A DNA stretch of 64,000 nt from positions 2,790,001 through 2,854,000 of the forward strand of contig JAWNGF010000005.1 of the NCBI GenBank assembly GCA_037039685.1, written 5' to 3'. The notes below the pieces were generated by a model. The model was not told the origin of the DNA, searched no databases, and was given only the letters and a program-made list of their open reading frames with translations. Position 1 is the first letter of the stretch, and every line of letters begins with the position of its first letter. Both the position numbers and the translations under genes were made by a program. Shown here piece after piece: positions 46,844 through 59,111 of this stretch. The stretch comes from Ceratobasidium sp. AG-K (lineage: Eukaryota > Basidiomycota > Agaricomycetes > Cantharellales > Ceratobasidiaceae).

Positions 46844-47244
46844 GTGATTCATAGGAGTGTCCTGAGAGCTTTATATAGGTAACCCAGTGAGCGTCTCGCC
46901 AATAAACAGTGCAACCCCCAGAGATATTAAGCGGGTAGAGTATTCACTCTCATCGTCTGGCTTCAGGCTATATGTCTGTGGGAACGCGCGCCGCGCGGCA
47001 CGCCGTAGTCACTTTGATGCGCCAAGTATAGTCGGTAAATATCGGGCGCCGGACAAGCGCCTTGATTGGTAAGCTACTGAACCGCTTTGACCTGGAGTAT
47101 GCGGTTTTGGAAGTGTGGCTTGTTTATTTCTCATTGCTCTCACTAAAAAAATCGGGTATGAACTGTGATTCAACTTTCTATAGTATAACGGACGAGAGGG
47201 GAAATAATGCATGGCACGGGAAAGGCAAGGGGATCTCATGCATC
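46844..47244. other. Intergenic: P450 promoter side and NAA30 3' end
   Basis: No gene seen. Lies upstream of the P450 start and downstream of the NAA30 stop, both on the minus strand. Confidence 0.5.
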
Positions 47245-48101
47245 CTAGGCATACAACAATCCAAGTGGTGCAGGCGATGGTTTGGGCGAGAGGGGAGCAA
47301 AGACATACCCCGTCCCTCTCCACTCCCCATCCCACGATTCACTTGCCTCTGTGCCGGTATTCCCAGCGTCTCGACTCGTCGATCGCAATGGTTTCACCAG
47401 TCGGTATGCGTCCTTCCCGTTCATGTAAAATCTAAAAAGTCGCTTTTCCCGCAGGAAGCCGAGTGAAGAATAAAGTGCAAGGGCGGGTGCATTGTCGAAC
47501 TCGGTCTCAAGCGCGACCTGAGGGCGAATAAGTTAGGAACGTAATCTCAAAGTGTGTACCTGACCGAGACGTACCTCATCGGCACCGTTTGTCGTCATTG
47601 CATCGATTGAGAGTTGGACTAGGCGCCGGGCTAGATACCTTATTAGGATGGTAGGTCAAGAATTTCGTCACAACTGACCTATGCCCCGTTTACGCCATGC
47701 GCCTCCCACTACAAGCATTGCAATGTAACCCCGTTCTGCCTTCCCTCGGTGCGAGTCTTGCTTGCAAACGACAGCACCAACAGGCTCCCCTGTAGCCGCA
47801 TCATGAGCCTGCGGTAAACAATTGATTGATGCCAGATTGATCTCGTTGCGTGAAACATACCATGAACGCTAGATGTGGCCTGATGTCCTGTGATAGTTCG
47901 ACCTTGTGCCACCAAATGCGCGAGAGTTTTTACTCACCAGGAGCTAAGAAAGTAACGATACGTGTAGATCACATACGGTTCGCTCAGTCCGTCTTGAACC
48001 AGAGTCATGATCGATGGTAGGTCGGTTTCCCCGGCATAAGGTCGGTAGACGATTCTGTTGACAACATCCATGGGCTCAACGAAAGTTGGGGCAGGTCTCA
48101 T
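47245..48101 (-). CDS. NAA30: N-alpha-acetyltransferase 30 (NatC catalytic subunit, Mak3-type)
   Basis: GNAT enzyme that acetylates N-terminal Met of proteins starting Met-Leu/Ile/Phe/Trp as part of NatC in the cytosol. Exons 48101-47938, 47879-47861, 47808-47679, 47630-47575, 47517-47245 give 213 residues. Family blocks: [69 protein letters not shown] (acetyl-CoA loop), [40 protein letters not shown]. Exon 2 is only 19 nt and supplies WPHLAFM; the acceptor gacatcag|G is the one that keeps the family's YFL..WPHLAF. A C-terminal tail of about 40 residues beyond DAYRL is poorly conserved. The ATG at 48101 is only about 12 nt from a TATA-like box, so Met11 (48071) may be the real start. Confidence 0.88.
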
Positions 48102-48112
48102 AGAAAGGAAGC

Positions 48113-48120
48113 GTTATATA
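48113..48120 (-). promoter_or_regulatory. TATA-like box near NAA30
   Basis: TATATAAC on the minus strand. Very close to the first ATG; if used, transcription would begin at or after that ATG and favour Met11. Confidence 0.4.
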
Positions 48121-48641
48121 GTTGCTCGTGCGAGAAGCTCTCACGCTTGAGCTACTCGCTGGACTAGAGACCAGGACGTGGTTCGAAACTCGCGTAGGAA
48201 GTCGGCGAAGGCAAGGAGCAAAGATCGGAACGGTGATTGGTCGAGATCATGTGACCATGAATATGGGACCGCAAACCCGGGTCTTCAGCGGCCGCGTTCG
48301 GCTACGGCCGAGCAACTTCGCGTCGAACAACTTCGGGGACTTTCGTATTGGTAGATTAAATGACATTAATTCCAAGAAAAATAATCTGCAAAGTCTGCTT
48401 TCAAATCCGAGGATATCCATCTGTGAGGAACAGAGATGGTTTAGTCCTCGAACTCAAGCCATGCACTGCAGCTGCCTCAGTTCACGCTGCTCTCGCCACT
48501 GGCTGTAACCCTGGAGCGGAATCGCCCCACATGGCGCTTCCGTAATCAGATACATCTCATCCAAGGCCTGGGAGTCAAATGTCAGATGCCACTAAATGTT
48601 TATAACGATACACAAGCTGACATGTAGCAGGTGGAAAGCAG
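48121..48641. other. Intergenic, no gene seen
   Basis: An open plus-strand frame (48122-48508) has no motif. Lies between NAA30 (-) and the membrane-protein gene (-). Confidence 0.45.
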
Positions 48642-49791
48642 TCAAGACCCTGGTGGCGTCAGCCGAGTATTCGATAAACCGCGGCAGCTCGCCTCTTCGG
48701 TACCAAGATTTCCGGGATTAGCCGAGGAAGTGGTATATCTTTGTCTATCGTAATACAATGTGCCGCCGGGCAAGTTAGATGGGAGCACTTCGTGTGCGGG
48801 TAGTCCGGTCTGGGTAATTTGATCTTGGATGTCAAGGATACCAGAGGTATCTTGAATCTAGAAGTGCATCGACTTGAACGGTGTACGAATCAACCCACTC
48901 GTGACGGAGGACTCCGGGAGAGACGAGCACGATCGATGCAAGTTCAACGGCAACACAGACACATGTTGAGACGAGGAAAGCCTTCGCAGTGAAATGATTC
49001 GGAGCTGGTAGTAGAATGCCGAATGGGTTGTGAACAAGTTGGTCTTGTTCTCGCATTGGACGCAAATGAAATCCAATAATACGTTGCCAATGATGCTAGC
49101 AAACGCCATTTGGGATACCCTTGCCCGAAATTTGGTCGATGCAAAGGCACCGACACCGAGGAAAACACCGAACACGGGAATAAACAGACATCAACAGAAC
49201 TTTGTAACATAGGGCTTGGCCCCACTCCAACTATGTATACGATTTAAAATAAAATAAAATTAAAATAAAATAAAAAACAGACATCGAGAAGTCCTCCCCC
49301 GAATACAGCCTCCTGAAACGCCGACGTTGGGTTTTGATCATTGGCCGTGCTGTTTAAGGCCCAGTCGGTGAGTTGGGGGGGCGCTCGTGGGGGTAAAACA
49401 CTTACGTTTGCTGTAAGTTACGACCAGAATGCTCGAGTCACGGCTTGTTACGCGCGGCAAAGGTAGCAACCATACCAACACTTCCCCGCGCCTGCCCAAC
49501 AAGGCAGCTTATCGACAAAATCACACTCCCGACAAGATGAACTTGGAACGCCGTGTTAGGGAGTACCATAAAGCACGCCATGGCCGCAAAGAAGGAGCTA
49601 TGCGCCTGGGTTAGTGACTCGATCGCAACATAAATGCTCAAAACATACGCGCTTCCCACTGGCTGTCGAGCTTTTTGAAGGAGAATCAGAACAAAGCACA
49701 CCCATTTGATATTCCAGTACGTTCGATATGTTATATGGTTCGAAACAACTTTTGTCAGTGTGATCAGTAGATACGTCGAGCCTGTAGACAA
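48642..49791 (-). CDS. DUF6534-like multi-pass membrane protein, exon model partial
   Basis: Looks like the basidiomycete seven-helix family with a DUF6534 domain; role unknown. Recognisable minus-strand exons: about 49770-49680 (THITYRT-like start, NIKWVCFVLILL), 49610-49510 (AHSSFFAAMACFMVLPNTAF, VHLVGSVILSISCLVGQA), 49170-49060 (FLGVGAFASTKFRARVSQMA, FASIIGNVLLDFICVQCE), 49040-48900 (QLVHNPFGILLPAPNHFTAK, VAVELASIVLVSPG) and 48845-48642 (IQDTSGILDIQDQITQTGLP ... YYDRQRYTTSS ... stop). The last joint (SPG|IQDTSG, 53-nt intron) is in phase; the others were not fully resolved. The soluble C-terminal tail after the last helix is typical of this family. A possible start before 49791 was not identified. 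Confidence 0.45.
49241..49276. repeat. AAAAT-type microsatellite
   Basis: About seven units of taaaa/taaaat in an intron-like or untranslated part of the membrane-protein gene. Confidence 0.85.
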
Positions 49792-50217
49792 ATAGCCCCC
49801 CTACGACGCTGTCGTTTGTGCTACAATACGGGATCTCTTATGTATGCTAGCGGAACGGAACGCGGACATGTAGAGTGTTTTGCTTCATACTCGCACAGTC
49901 AAGCATTTTGCTTGCATTTTTATTGTATCCTCGGGTCTCTGAATCCAATCCTCTGTTCCCTCGGGAAGTCGCATAATGCCTCGCGTCCTATATCCCGTCA
50001 AATCACCCAAATCCGGTAACGTTTGCGACAAATTGAGGGGGGATAGCAGCATAATAACGGAATTCCTCATCTGAGATTCATGTTCTATGGACTCGACAAG
50101 CATACATGTTCTCATATCACCACCTGGGCAAACAGCTCCCTCCTTTCACGCACTAAAGTACGTATAATGATGTGAGCCGAGTGATTGAAGCCATCAGGGG
50201 TAAAACCGACTTAGCAC
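49792..50217. other. Intergenic, no gene seen
   Basis: Between the membrane-protein gene and the 3' end of the TPR-CHAT gene, both on the minus strand. Confidence 0.5.
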
Positions 50218-53200
50218 TTAGTACCCCATATGTATGAACGGTGCCCATCGCGCTATATCCTTCGCTCCTACTTTCGCACGCAAATGAGCCACGGCTTGAT
50301 GTAACGCCCTTGCCGACTTCGTATGATCCATCTTTCTGTCCTTCAGCAGCTCCGCATATACTAGGTCCGCCACAACTGGCCCATCTTCGTCAGCGATGCT
50401 CCACATCGTGCCGATCACACTTCGGTATCCGGCCACCAGCATCCCGGCAGCTAGGTGCACTGCCTCATCCGGCATGTTCTTGTCTCCTGTAGCTGTCTGA
50501 CATGCAGATAGAAACGCAAGCCCCTTGTTGGTGAACGACCGCTTGGTGATGGCGGCGAGGGTGAGATTGCCGTTGTGAAGATGAAAGGCGCTTTGTGTTG
50601 GATCATATGGATCCTGACTGCCATGACATGCCATGTGGACCCAGCTGAACTGGTCCATCGCGTCCAGCACTCGCTCCACAGTCGCTTCACTGTCCTCGAG
50701 CTGTAGATAGTAGTCAGACTGTGCGTATTTATGGATAACAGCGAGCTCGCTTGTGGTGCCTGGTAAACTGGCCAAGCCGGGTGTGTTCTCCTGGCCGACA
50801 GAAAGGATTCCAAAAGCAGAGCTTGGGTCGGCTGACTGGCTTGAGAGCAAGGCACTGAGGGTTGGTGTATACGACGAGATCACCAAGTCGAACGCGCCGA
50901 GCTGTGACTCGTCAATGCTCCGGGCAGTGTGGAGTGGAAGAAACGAGAGTAGACCAGTAGTGCACCAAGTAATGTGAGGCAGCTGATCGATCGGCAATTT
51001 GCGCTATATATACAAGGTTGGATTAAGTCTCAGGCGTATAACATGCGTGATATACGCACCGTGTATCCAAGATGGTCAAGTACTGGCTTAATCACACCGG
51101 TCCAAACGTTTTCTAGCGAGCTCTGGAGAGGCCCCAGGGGGTTTAACCGGGGTCCGGGTCTTCGGGTCCGCACCTGACAGAACACACTGTGGCGAGCCGA
51201 AAGTGCGTCTTTGGAGGTGAAGTTTGTGAGGGCGACATGCGAGATGGTATCAAGGTCAGGCTGGAGTATCAACGCATCGCAGCGGGACTCGTGCAGGTTG
51301 ACTATCGCAATAGGGTGAGATTTGGCAGCACTCAGCAGCCGATTTGCCGACGGGGGGCGCAAAAAATCTTTGAATCGGGGAATTGATCGAACATCATTCA
51401 AAAGTCTGTCCCACTGGAGGGCCAACTGTATATGAGTACGGGCCTCCTGGTCCAAATCTGGGCCACTGGTGTCGGGAGATAAGGGCAAGGATGATCGTGA
51501 TCCCGCATACTCGAGCCGGCGACCAACGCTTGCGAGCTCTTCTGCAAGTTTTGGGTAGTGACCAGAAAGCTCCTCGAACGGTGTGCGAAGCTGAGCAATT
51601 TGGCCCCAAACGATCGAGCGGCCCGCTTCCAGCCACTCAAGAGCGACATTGTATGAACCGGTCGAAATAGCATGCGATGCAGCCTCAGTAGCAAAGGCAC
51701 TGACTGCGGCGACGAGCTGATAACGGCAGCCAATGGTGGTACCAATCCAGACAAGCTGTGGAATTAGGGACATCGCCTGTAGATAGGGAAGGCCGGGAGA
51801 AGATGTGGTATCTGACACGGGGAGTTGAGCCCATTGGTAGCATGCACCAAATCGAACGGATGGAGGCCCCGTAGAGGATTGTGAGGCGCTCTTGAAGGAT
51901 GAACTGGCAGACTCAAGATCTGAAGGCTCGCCCAGATGCTCGAAACGAGTCTTGTATGAGGCTCCGAGGTTCTTGAGACATATTGTCCTATTGGGATGGC
52001 CATCAGGAGTGAGCGAAACAGCCTCTGCTCCAACCTCAATAGCCTTGTTCAGATCTGAGAGCTCACCCAGACGCTGGAATCGACTCGTGTATGTGATTGC
52101 GAGGTTGTTAAGATATCCTGGCCTGTTAGGATGGTCACGGGAAGTGAGTGAAACAGCCTCTGCTCCGAACTCGACTGCTTTGTTGAGGTCTGATACCTCG
52201 CCCAGTCGCTCGAATCGAATCCTGCATGAGCTTCCGAGGTTGCTGAGACATCTAGGTCTGTTAGGATGTCCATCGGGTGTAAGTAAAACAGCTCCTGATC
52301 CGAGTTCGATGGCTTTGTTCAGATCTGAGGGCTCGTCAAGATGCTCAAATCGTGTCATGTATGAGGCTCCAAGGTTGTTGAGATACCCTGGCTTGTCGGG
52401 ATGATCATCAGGAGTGAGTGAGACAGCCTGTGCTTGGCACTCGATTGCTTTATTCAGGTCCGAGCGCTCGCTCAGACGCTCGAATCGAGTCTCGTATGAG
52501 TTTCCGAGGCTATCGAAATATTTTGGCCTATCTGAATGGCCATCAGGAGTGAGTGAGACGGCCTGTCCTTGGCATTCTATTGCTTTGTTCAGGTCCGAGA
52601 GTTGGCCCAGATGTCTGAATCGAGTCTTGTATAATATTCCAAGGTTATTGAGATATCCTGGCCTGTTTGGATGGCCACCGGAAGTGAGCGAAATAGCCTC
52701 TACTCCGAACTCAATTGCTTTGTTCAGGTCAGACAGCTCGCCCAGACGCTCAAATCGGATCCTGTATGACTCTCCGAGGTTGTTGAGACATCCTGGCCTA
52801 CCTAGGTGACCATCGCGAGTAAGTAAAACAGCCTCTTCTTGGCACTCGATTGCTTTTCTCAGACCCGGAAGCTCGCCCAGACGCTCGAACTGAGTCTTGT
52901 AGGAGGCTCCCAGATTGTTGAGACACATTGACCTGCTAGGATGGCCCTTGGGAGTTAGTGAAACAGCCTGTGTTTGGAACTCAATTGCTTTATTTAGATC
53001 CGAGGACTCGCCCCGACGTCCGAATCGCATCATATATGAGGCACCGAGGTTGCTAAGACATATTGGCCTGTTATGGTGGCCATTGGGGGTGAGTGAAACA
53101 GCCTGCGTTTGGCATTCGATGGCTTTGTTCAGGTCCGAGGGCTCGCCCAGATGCTCGAACCGAGTCTTGTAAAGGGATCCGAGATTGTTGAGAGGTATTG

Positions 53201-54942
53201 GGCCGTCTGGATGGCCATCAGGAGTGATTGAGACAGCCTGCGTTTGGCACTCAATTGCTTTATTCAGGTCCGACAGCTCGCCCAGATGCTCGAATCGAGT
53301 TGCGTATGAGATTCCGAGGCTGCTGAGACATCCTGGCCTGATTGGATCTCCGTCTGGAATGAGTGAAGCAGCCTCTGCTCCAAACTCGATTGCTTTGTTC
53401 AGGTCCGTGGGCTCACCCAGCTGCTCAAAACGAGTCCTGTATGAGGCTCCGAGGTCCCTGAGACAGATTGGCCTGTTAGGATGGCCATCGGGGGCGAGTA
53501 GAACAGCCTCTGCTCCAAACTCGACTGCTTTGTTCAGGTCCGTGGGCTCGCCCAGCTGCTCGAAACGAGTCCTGTATGAGGCTCCGAGGTTCTTGAGACA
53601 GATTGGCCTGTTAGGATGGCCATCGGGGGTGAGTGAAGCAGCCTCTACTCCAACCTCGACGACTTTGTTGAGGTCCGACAGCTCGCCCAGACGCTCAAAT
53701 CGAGTTGCGTATAAATATTCGAGGCTGCTGAGACGTGCCAGCCTGTTTGGATGGCCATCGGGAGTGAGTGAAACAGCCTCTGCTCCAAACTCGATTGCTT
53801 TGTCCAGGTCCGAGGGCTCACCCAGATGCTTGAGTCGTATCGTGTATGAACCTACGAGGCTGCTGAGACGTGTTGGCCTATTCGGATTTTCATTGGGAGT
53901 GAGTGAAATAGCCTCTGCTTGGCACTCGATTGCTTTGTTCAGGTCCGAGGGCTCACCCAGACACTCGAATCGAGTTCTGTATGAGATTCCGAGGTTGTTG
54001 AGTCTTCCTGCCCTGTTTGGATGACCATCAGGAGTGAGTGAGACAGCTTGTGCTTGGTAACCGATTGCTTCGTTTAGGTCTGAGTGCTCGCCCAGGCGCC
54101 TGAATCGAGTCGTGTACGAGTTTCCGAGGTCGTTGAGAAATGATGGCCTGTCTGGATGACCATCGGGAGTGAGTGAAATAGCCTGTGCTTGGAATTCGAT
54201 TACTTTCTTCAAGTCGGACAGCTCGCCCAGACGCTCAAACCGATACCCATACGCACACCCGAGGTTGTTGAATAGATCCAACCTTTCCACGTCCGAGCTG
54301 GGTCTTAGAGCGGCGGCTCCCCCCCAATGCTCGATCGCCTTGTCGAGATCCTCGATGTCCGCAGTATGGACAAATCGCACATATGCAGATTCACCGAGAG
54401 GACGTAGGTCCTCGACTTGCGCCTGCTCCTCACGTATGAATGATCTATAACCCAATCGCCCTCATTAGTCTTATTCGGGCATCGCTCTACTTCTGCTGGT
54501 TCCATGTTTTTTGAAACTCTCACGTACCCTATTCCTATCGGACCTTCAACCGTTCGCTGGAAACCCGGGATGTCAAGCATCGGGATATCCTCTACTTGAA
54601 GGTTTTCCGTGAGGGCGGCTTCAATGCCTCCGTCATTTGATTCACCGGGGACCCCCTCGACCTTACTCCTCTTTTCTTCATGTTCCGAGTCGTTAGTCTC
54701 TACCTCGCGCAATACCTTCGCATCATTAATGTGATCCATCGTGTAGATTGGACACAAGGCTTCAGACGATACACTTTGGTTGGTTGTCCCATCTTCTCTC
54801 CTAGACGCTGCCTCGTCGGACGTTGTTTTGGAGGTTCTTGTTATTGCATTGGTCAATCAATCACTTGAGAATGATGAGCATACCTTTGCGCATCACCTTC
54901 ATCCGGGGCGGCCCGTGCTTCATCCGGCTCGGCTGGGTCCAT
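50218..54942 (-). CDS. TPR-CHAT protein, 1512 aa
   Basis: CHAT is a caspase-like (clan CD) peptidase domain, found with TPR arrays in bacteria and expanded in agaricomycetes; in bacteria such proteins are triggered proteases, while the fungal role is open. Exons 54942-54884, 54836-54528, 54444-51060, 51003-50218, all in phase. Residues 1-122 are acidic and probably disordered. Residues about 190-960 hold 17 TPR-like units of 45 residues (consensus near RLGELSDLNKAIEFGAEAVS LTPDGHPNRP..LNNLGASY). A helical linker follows (ATEAASHAISTGSYNVALEW). The CHAT domain (about 1170-1512) carries SWVHMACHG (His) and AFLSACQTATGD (Cys), so the catalytic dyad is kept, plus VIGTMWSIADEDGP. The start is the first ATG after a TATA box on the minus strand at 55003-55010. 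Could act as an intracellular sensor-protease (inference). Confidence 0.85.
51925..54240 (-). repeat. 135-bp repeat array encoding the TPR units
   Basis: Seventeen units in one 3.4-kb exon. Unit starts recur every 135 bp (for example the block cccagacgctcgaatcg and its variants at about 52472 and 52607). Similarity between units at DNA level is high, suggesting recent amplification or gene conversion. Long open frames on the plus strand across the array are mirror images of this repeat. Confidence 0.85.
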
Positions 54943-55002
54943 GAGCGTACTTTCAACCACCAGGGGTTTTGGTTTGGTCAGGATGCCGGTCTCGGAACCG
55001 TG

Positions 55003-55010
55003 ATTTATAT
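55003..55010 (-). promoter_or_regulatory. TATA box of the TPR-CHAT gene
   Basis: TATATAAA on the minus strand, about 60 nt before the ATG at 54942. Confidence 0.55.
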
Positions 55011-56900
55011 ATGCGTGACGGGCCTGTTGTTCCGATACCACGGCGCCTAAAGTAGTGGCGACAAGCACAGCCTATTCAGCTCAGCGTTCATCAAGTCCCC
55101 TAGATTGGGATTTCATCGCACTTATTCACTATCCCTCATCCTATGCACTCCATGCAACCATCGGTCGTTTGATCCAAGCACCTTCTGTGCAGGGATGCTT
55201 CAGCCAAAACCCGTGCGCCTCGCCCTGTAGATCGCTCTGGCATATGAGGGAATGTGCCGCAGTTGGCGGATGGATTGGCCTGAATTCTGTTGATCTGTCG
55301 ATTAGCGCTCGCTACACCTCCTATTATCGTCACCTTCCACCATGTCTCGCCCACCATCACAGGTGCAATAGGCCATGCGGATTATTTCTTGGGCGGCCTG
55401 TAATAGTATCAACTAGTTGCACCAACACTCCGCATACTTGGAGGAATAGGGGACTGGAGACCGACCTACGTTGTACCAGCAACATCCTCGTTCGGTCGAA
55501 TCGATTTCAGTTCGATTAAATTTTTAAGTTTTGGTCTCTGTAACCTACCGATGGAATATGCACGAGTCGTAGGTACTGTGGTTACGATTTGCTGGGTGGT
55601 CATGGGCGATTCAAATCCACTTGCTAAATTTGGCCGATCGAAGCCCACCCGCAGGGTTAAATTTCAAAATACTCGGTCAAGCCCTCTCAAGGGTGCAACT
55701 CGTAGGCGAGCTAATCCTATTGTGTATGACATGTGGCCAACTCCACTCAGATGAGATGCACACCACACAAAATCCGGGTTGCAAGTTTATATTTCAATTA
55801 AGATCTACCCACAAGATTCTCTGCAATATCCAAAGACTATGCGAGACACACAGCCCGGTGGCTCGCCGTATTGCACCCTTGTGGCATTCTCGTGCTGTTG
55901 TACGGGCGGCAGCCACTTTTGTCAATCTGCTGTTGCGGAAAGTTGAGTGAGCGGAGGGGCTCAATGATTCTCGTGGCACGCCAGCCAATGCTGACGAGGC
56001 TGTCGAGTAGCGTTGTTGGTTTCAGAGCAAGTCCGGCCCTCGTAGGTCAGGACCATCTTGGCTCGATGGGTGGCGAGAGACGGACGGAGTAGCCGGTTCA
56101 CAAGGTAATTGGCTTCCCGCGGACTGTGAGAGATGATGTGGGCTTACCACTGACGGCCTTTCACTTCATAGAGGGGCATGCTGGTGAGATCCCTGGCGCG
56201 GTTAGTCGATGATTCGCGTGGGGGAATGAACCGGTTTTATTCTGGAGATAATCGCGATGAGCTCTTGCGAGATCATAGTATCTCAGAACGCCGTAGGTGT
56301 CGATGCAAGCTAGGCGCCACATAGGGCTGTTGGGTCGAGGCACGGGTGCAGCTCTGTCGGTGTACGGAGTGCTGTGACTTGAAACGTTCCGTCCATAGCT
56401 GGACAAGCGATTGTTTGGATGGATAGATGAATGAATGGGTTTTCTGGGATCATAGACGCGAGAAGGGAAGTATTAACAACGTTCGGCTGACATTGGTACG
56501 CGTCACGACTATTTGAAGCGACCAGCAGGGGGGATGCACCTAGAACCGCGTGGGCCGTCCTCAGGCCTCACATACGGCAGAGGGTAGCGCTCGGGTCTTG
56601 TGGGAGCGTTCAATTTGGCAACGAGAGAACATGGATCCTACGGTGCCGTTGCCCACCACTTGCAGAATGTGGTGGAACAAAGATGGCGGACCTGGAGTTC
56701 GAGTCCGCGTCACAGGAGATATTACACAGGCATTCTTGTCTTGAGTCACTGAGGTAGGCCAGCTCGGTGGGGGTAGAGCAATTAATGTGTGAGGGGCATG
56801 ACAAGTCTCGTGAACGATCGGAGGCCGCGGGGAGCAAAGCAAATTTGTTTAGCGCCCGGCGTCCATTCACGACCCGAAGTCTCGCATCTGTAAATGTGCT
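55011..56900. other. Intergenic, 1.9 kb
   Basis: No supported gene. A minus-strand stretch near 56340-56270 (MWRLACIDTYGVLRYYDLA) resembles a WD-repeat blade and could be a fragment, but no neighbouring blades were found. Other ORFs lack motifs. Confidence 0.4.
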
Positions 56901-56975
56901 GGGAGCTATATAGCGCTATGTAGCCGGGTAGCAAAACATCAACACCCCTTATATGTACTGCTATGTAGCGGCCTC

Positions 56976-57532
56976 AATGCTACATAGCGCTATATAGTGC
57001 TATGTAGCAAAGGCCATATTTGGGCAATGGGATGAAATGCTTTGGACATTGTGGCTGTGCGGTTACCATATATGGCAATCAATTAGTCCAAATTGGGATA
57101 GATTGATCACCATATATGGTAGTTTTCGATTCTAAGTCGATTTTAAAATTTCCTTGTTTGGTAATATTTGAAATTCCAATTTTAGAAGCCAATATAACCC
57201 TTTTGGGAACTCAGCTGACTCAAAACTCAAGTGCCACCCTGCCCCTTGAACTTGCTGTTCCCCCTGCTTTCATGTGCCTGCATGCACCCCCAACACCTCA
57301 CCTGGGGGTATTTTATAGCATATAGTCATAGTGGTGCTAAGGGGATGGAAAACTGCTGGCTAGTTCAAAAGTTTGTCCCAAAATGGGTGTCTTAGTCAGA
57401 TACATCAAATTACCTATCTGGGAAGATCATTACCATATACGGTAACTGCACAGCCACAATGTCCAAAGCATTTCATCCCATTGCCCAAATATGGCCTTTG
57501 CTACATAGCACTATATAGCGCTATGTGGCATT
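56976..57532. mobile_element. Foldback/MITE-like inverted repeat
   Basis: Arms of about 102 bp, 56976-57077 and 57429-57532, are near-perfect reverse complements, separated by about 350 bp. Each arm contains the near-palindrome gctacatagcgctatatagt and the block ggccatatttgggcaatggg. Further copies of ctatatagcgctatgtagc lie just outside at about 56910-56975. The loop has the palindrome ccatatatgg twice and no convincing ORF. No transposase and no clear target duplication, so it is called non-autonomous. Confidence 0.7.
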
Positions 57533-58043
57533 GCAGCTGCTACAGTACCTCACAATATTATACAAATGTTGTGAGCCAGCTCCCTCCATTGTCTTGTCTG
57601 TTGTCTTGCCCACCTGTATCCTCCTTTGTGTTGTGTTTCCATTTCCGTTTGCTGTGTTGCCACCTTCTTGTGGTTATTTCTGTTACACTATGTAACATGG
57701 CTGTGCTTTGTACAAGTCATGTCTGTTCATACAGCATGACTCACATGGACACTCCTGACTGGCTGCTATGTATGACTCGTGTGGCTGCGCCTTGTATGAC
57801 TCAGCCACTTTCTGAATATATATAGAGGACCAACAAGCCTGGTAACCCCAGCTTGTTTTGTCTTGTCAAACATCCCCTTTGAGTGACACTTTGAACCACC
57901 CCTACCCTCAGGAGCCTACAGACACTTAAGTGTGTTGCGGTTCAAGAGGTCACTTAGGTCTTAGTGCTGTCCACTCTCCATCACGGCTTGTCTTATAGCC
58001 ACCAAGAAGAAGCTTACAACATTACAACACAAGCTTATCAATC
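57533..58043 (+). promoter_or_regulatory. Possible 5' LTR/leader of the gag-like element
   Basis: Pyrimidine-rich sequence with TATATATAG at about 57817-57825, then about 220 nt of leader to the ATG at 58044. LTR boundaries were not identified because no second copy is in the window. Confidence 0.35.
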
Positions 58044-59111
58044 ATGTCCATCCAGGAGGATGCAGGATCATGCCTCTCAACGCCACTGTCAACAAGGAGA
58101 GGACCAAGTAGGGCCGCAAGACCCACAAGTTCTCTCAACAAACAAGATCTTGCACAAGCACGGGCCAGAGGACCAGCAAGGTCTCGTCCACAGAGTCAAG
58201 CTTCTATGCCTGGAACATTTGATGCCAAAAACGCTTTGGTCATCCAAGAAGAATCTACAATTGTCAGTAGGGAACCAGGGGATATCACCTATGATCCCAC
58301 ACCAGCCACAATTCAAATCCCTATCTCCAACACAAGTCCTGGGCCCTCACGTCCACTATGGCCCACAGCACCCAGAAGGCAGTTCTTTTCCCCACAGCCT
58401 GAAGCTCATGGGGGCATATCCCTTGTTCCTATCAGACCCCCACCTACACCACACATCCCCCATGCTCCACAAGTTCCCCAAATTGGAGGAACTATCACCA
58501 ATGCTGGCCCAATCCCAATAAGCTCCCAGGCCGTGACACCCATAAACCCTGCTCCACCATATGTACCACAAGGATATTCCCAGCAACCAACAACTGAGGG
58601 CCAAGACGTACCTGGAAATCCCAGTTCAAGTTCCACCTCCAGCAGTAGAACTGTGATTAGCAATCTTGATGATCTTGACGATCTTCAGCTTGGAAGACAC
58701 AATGCACTCTTAAGGGTCATTGACGGAATGAGAATAGTGATTGACAGAAGACTCAATGGGTTAGAACAGGCCACCCAAGTCTTAGCAAATAACCAGCAGA
58801 TCTCCAACAACTCCATCAACACCCTTCAAGGAACCCTCACAGATATTCTCAATGCTGCAAGAAACAGTGAACATAACACCTTCCTAGTGGGTCAAGATGT
58901 AACCCAACTACAAAATGAGGTTACAAATACACAAGGACTTGTAAACAATGTCCTCAAAGAACTCAATACCACTAGGCAAGGACAGCTCAAATGGAATGAA
59001 GCAGTGACTCAAGGTCTAGAAAATTTACAACAAGAAGGGAGTGCTACTAGAGATGGCACATGGGCCAACCACACGGATCCGTACCCGGGGCCACGGATCC
59101 GTGCACCCTGA
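58044..59111 (+). pseudogene. Truncated gag-like ORF of a retroelement
   Basis: 355 codons. The first half is Pro/Ser-rich (RPPPTPHIPHAPQVPQIGGT). The second half is helical and coiled-coil-like: NLDDLDDLQLGRHNALLRVI, QATQVLANNQQISNNSINTL, QDVTQLQNEVTNTQGLVNNV. This resembles the N-terminal part of fungal Ty3-type Gag, but the capsid core, zinc knuckle and pol are missing. The reading runs into the GC-rich palindromic block at 59073 and stops in it, so it is cut by a later insertion. It lies opposite in direction to the chromovirus downstream. Confidence 0.5.

Noticed and set aside
51892..54024. Long plus-strand ORFs across the TPR array (up to 279 codons)
   Set aside because: They repeat every 45 codons in step with the minus-strand TPR units and are the reverse reading of that repeat.
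56640..56720. tRNA-like T-loop (gttcgagtcc)
   Set aside because: No acceptor stem, D-arm or anticodon arm could be folded around it.
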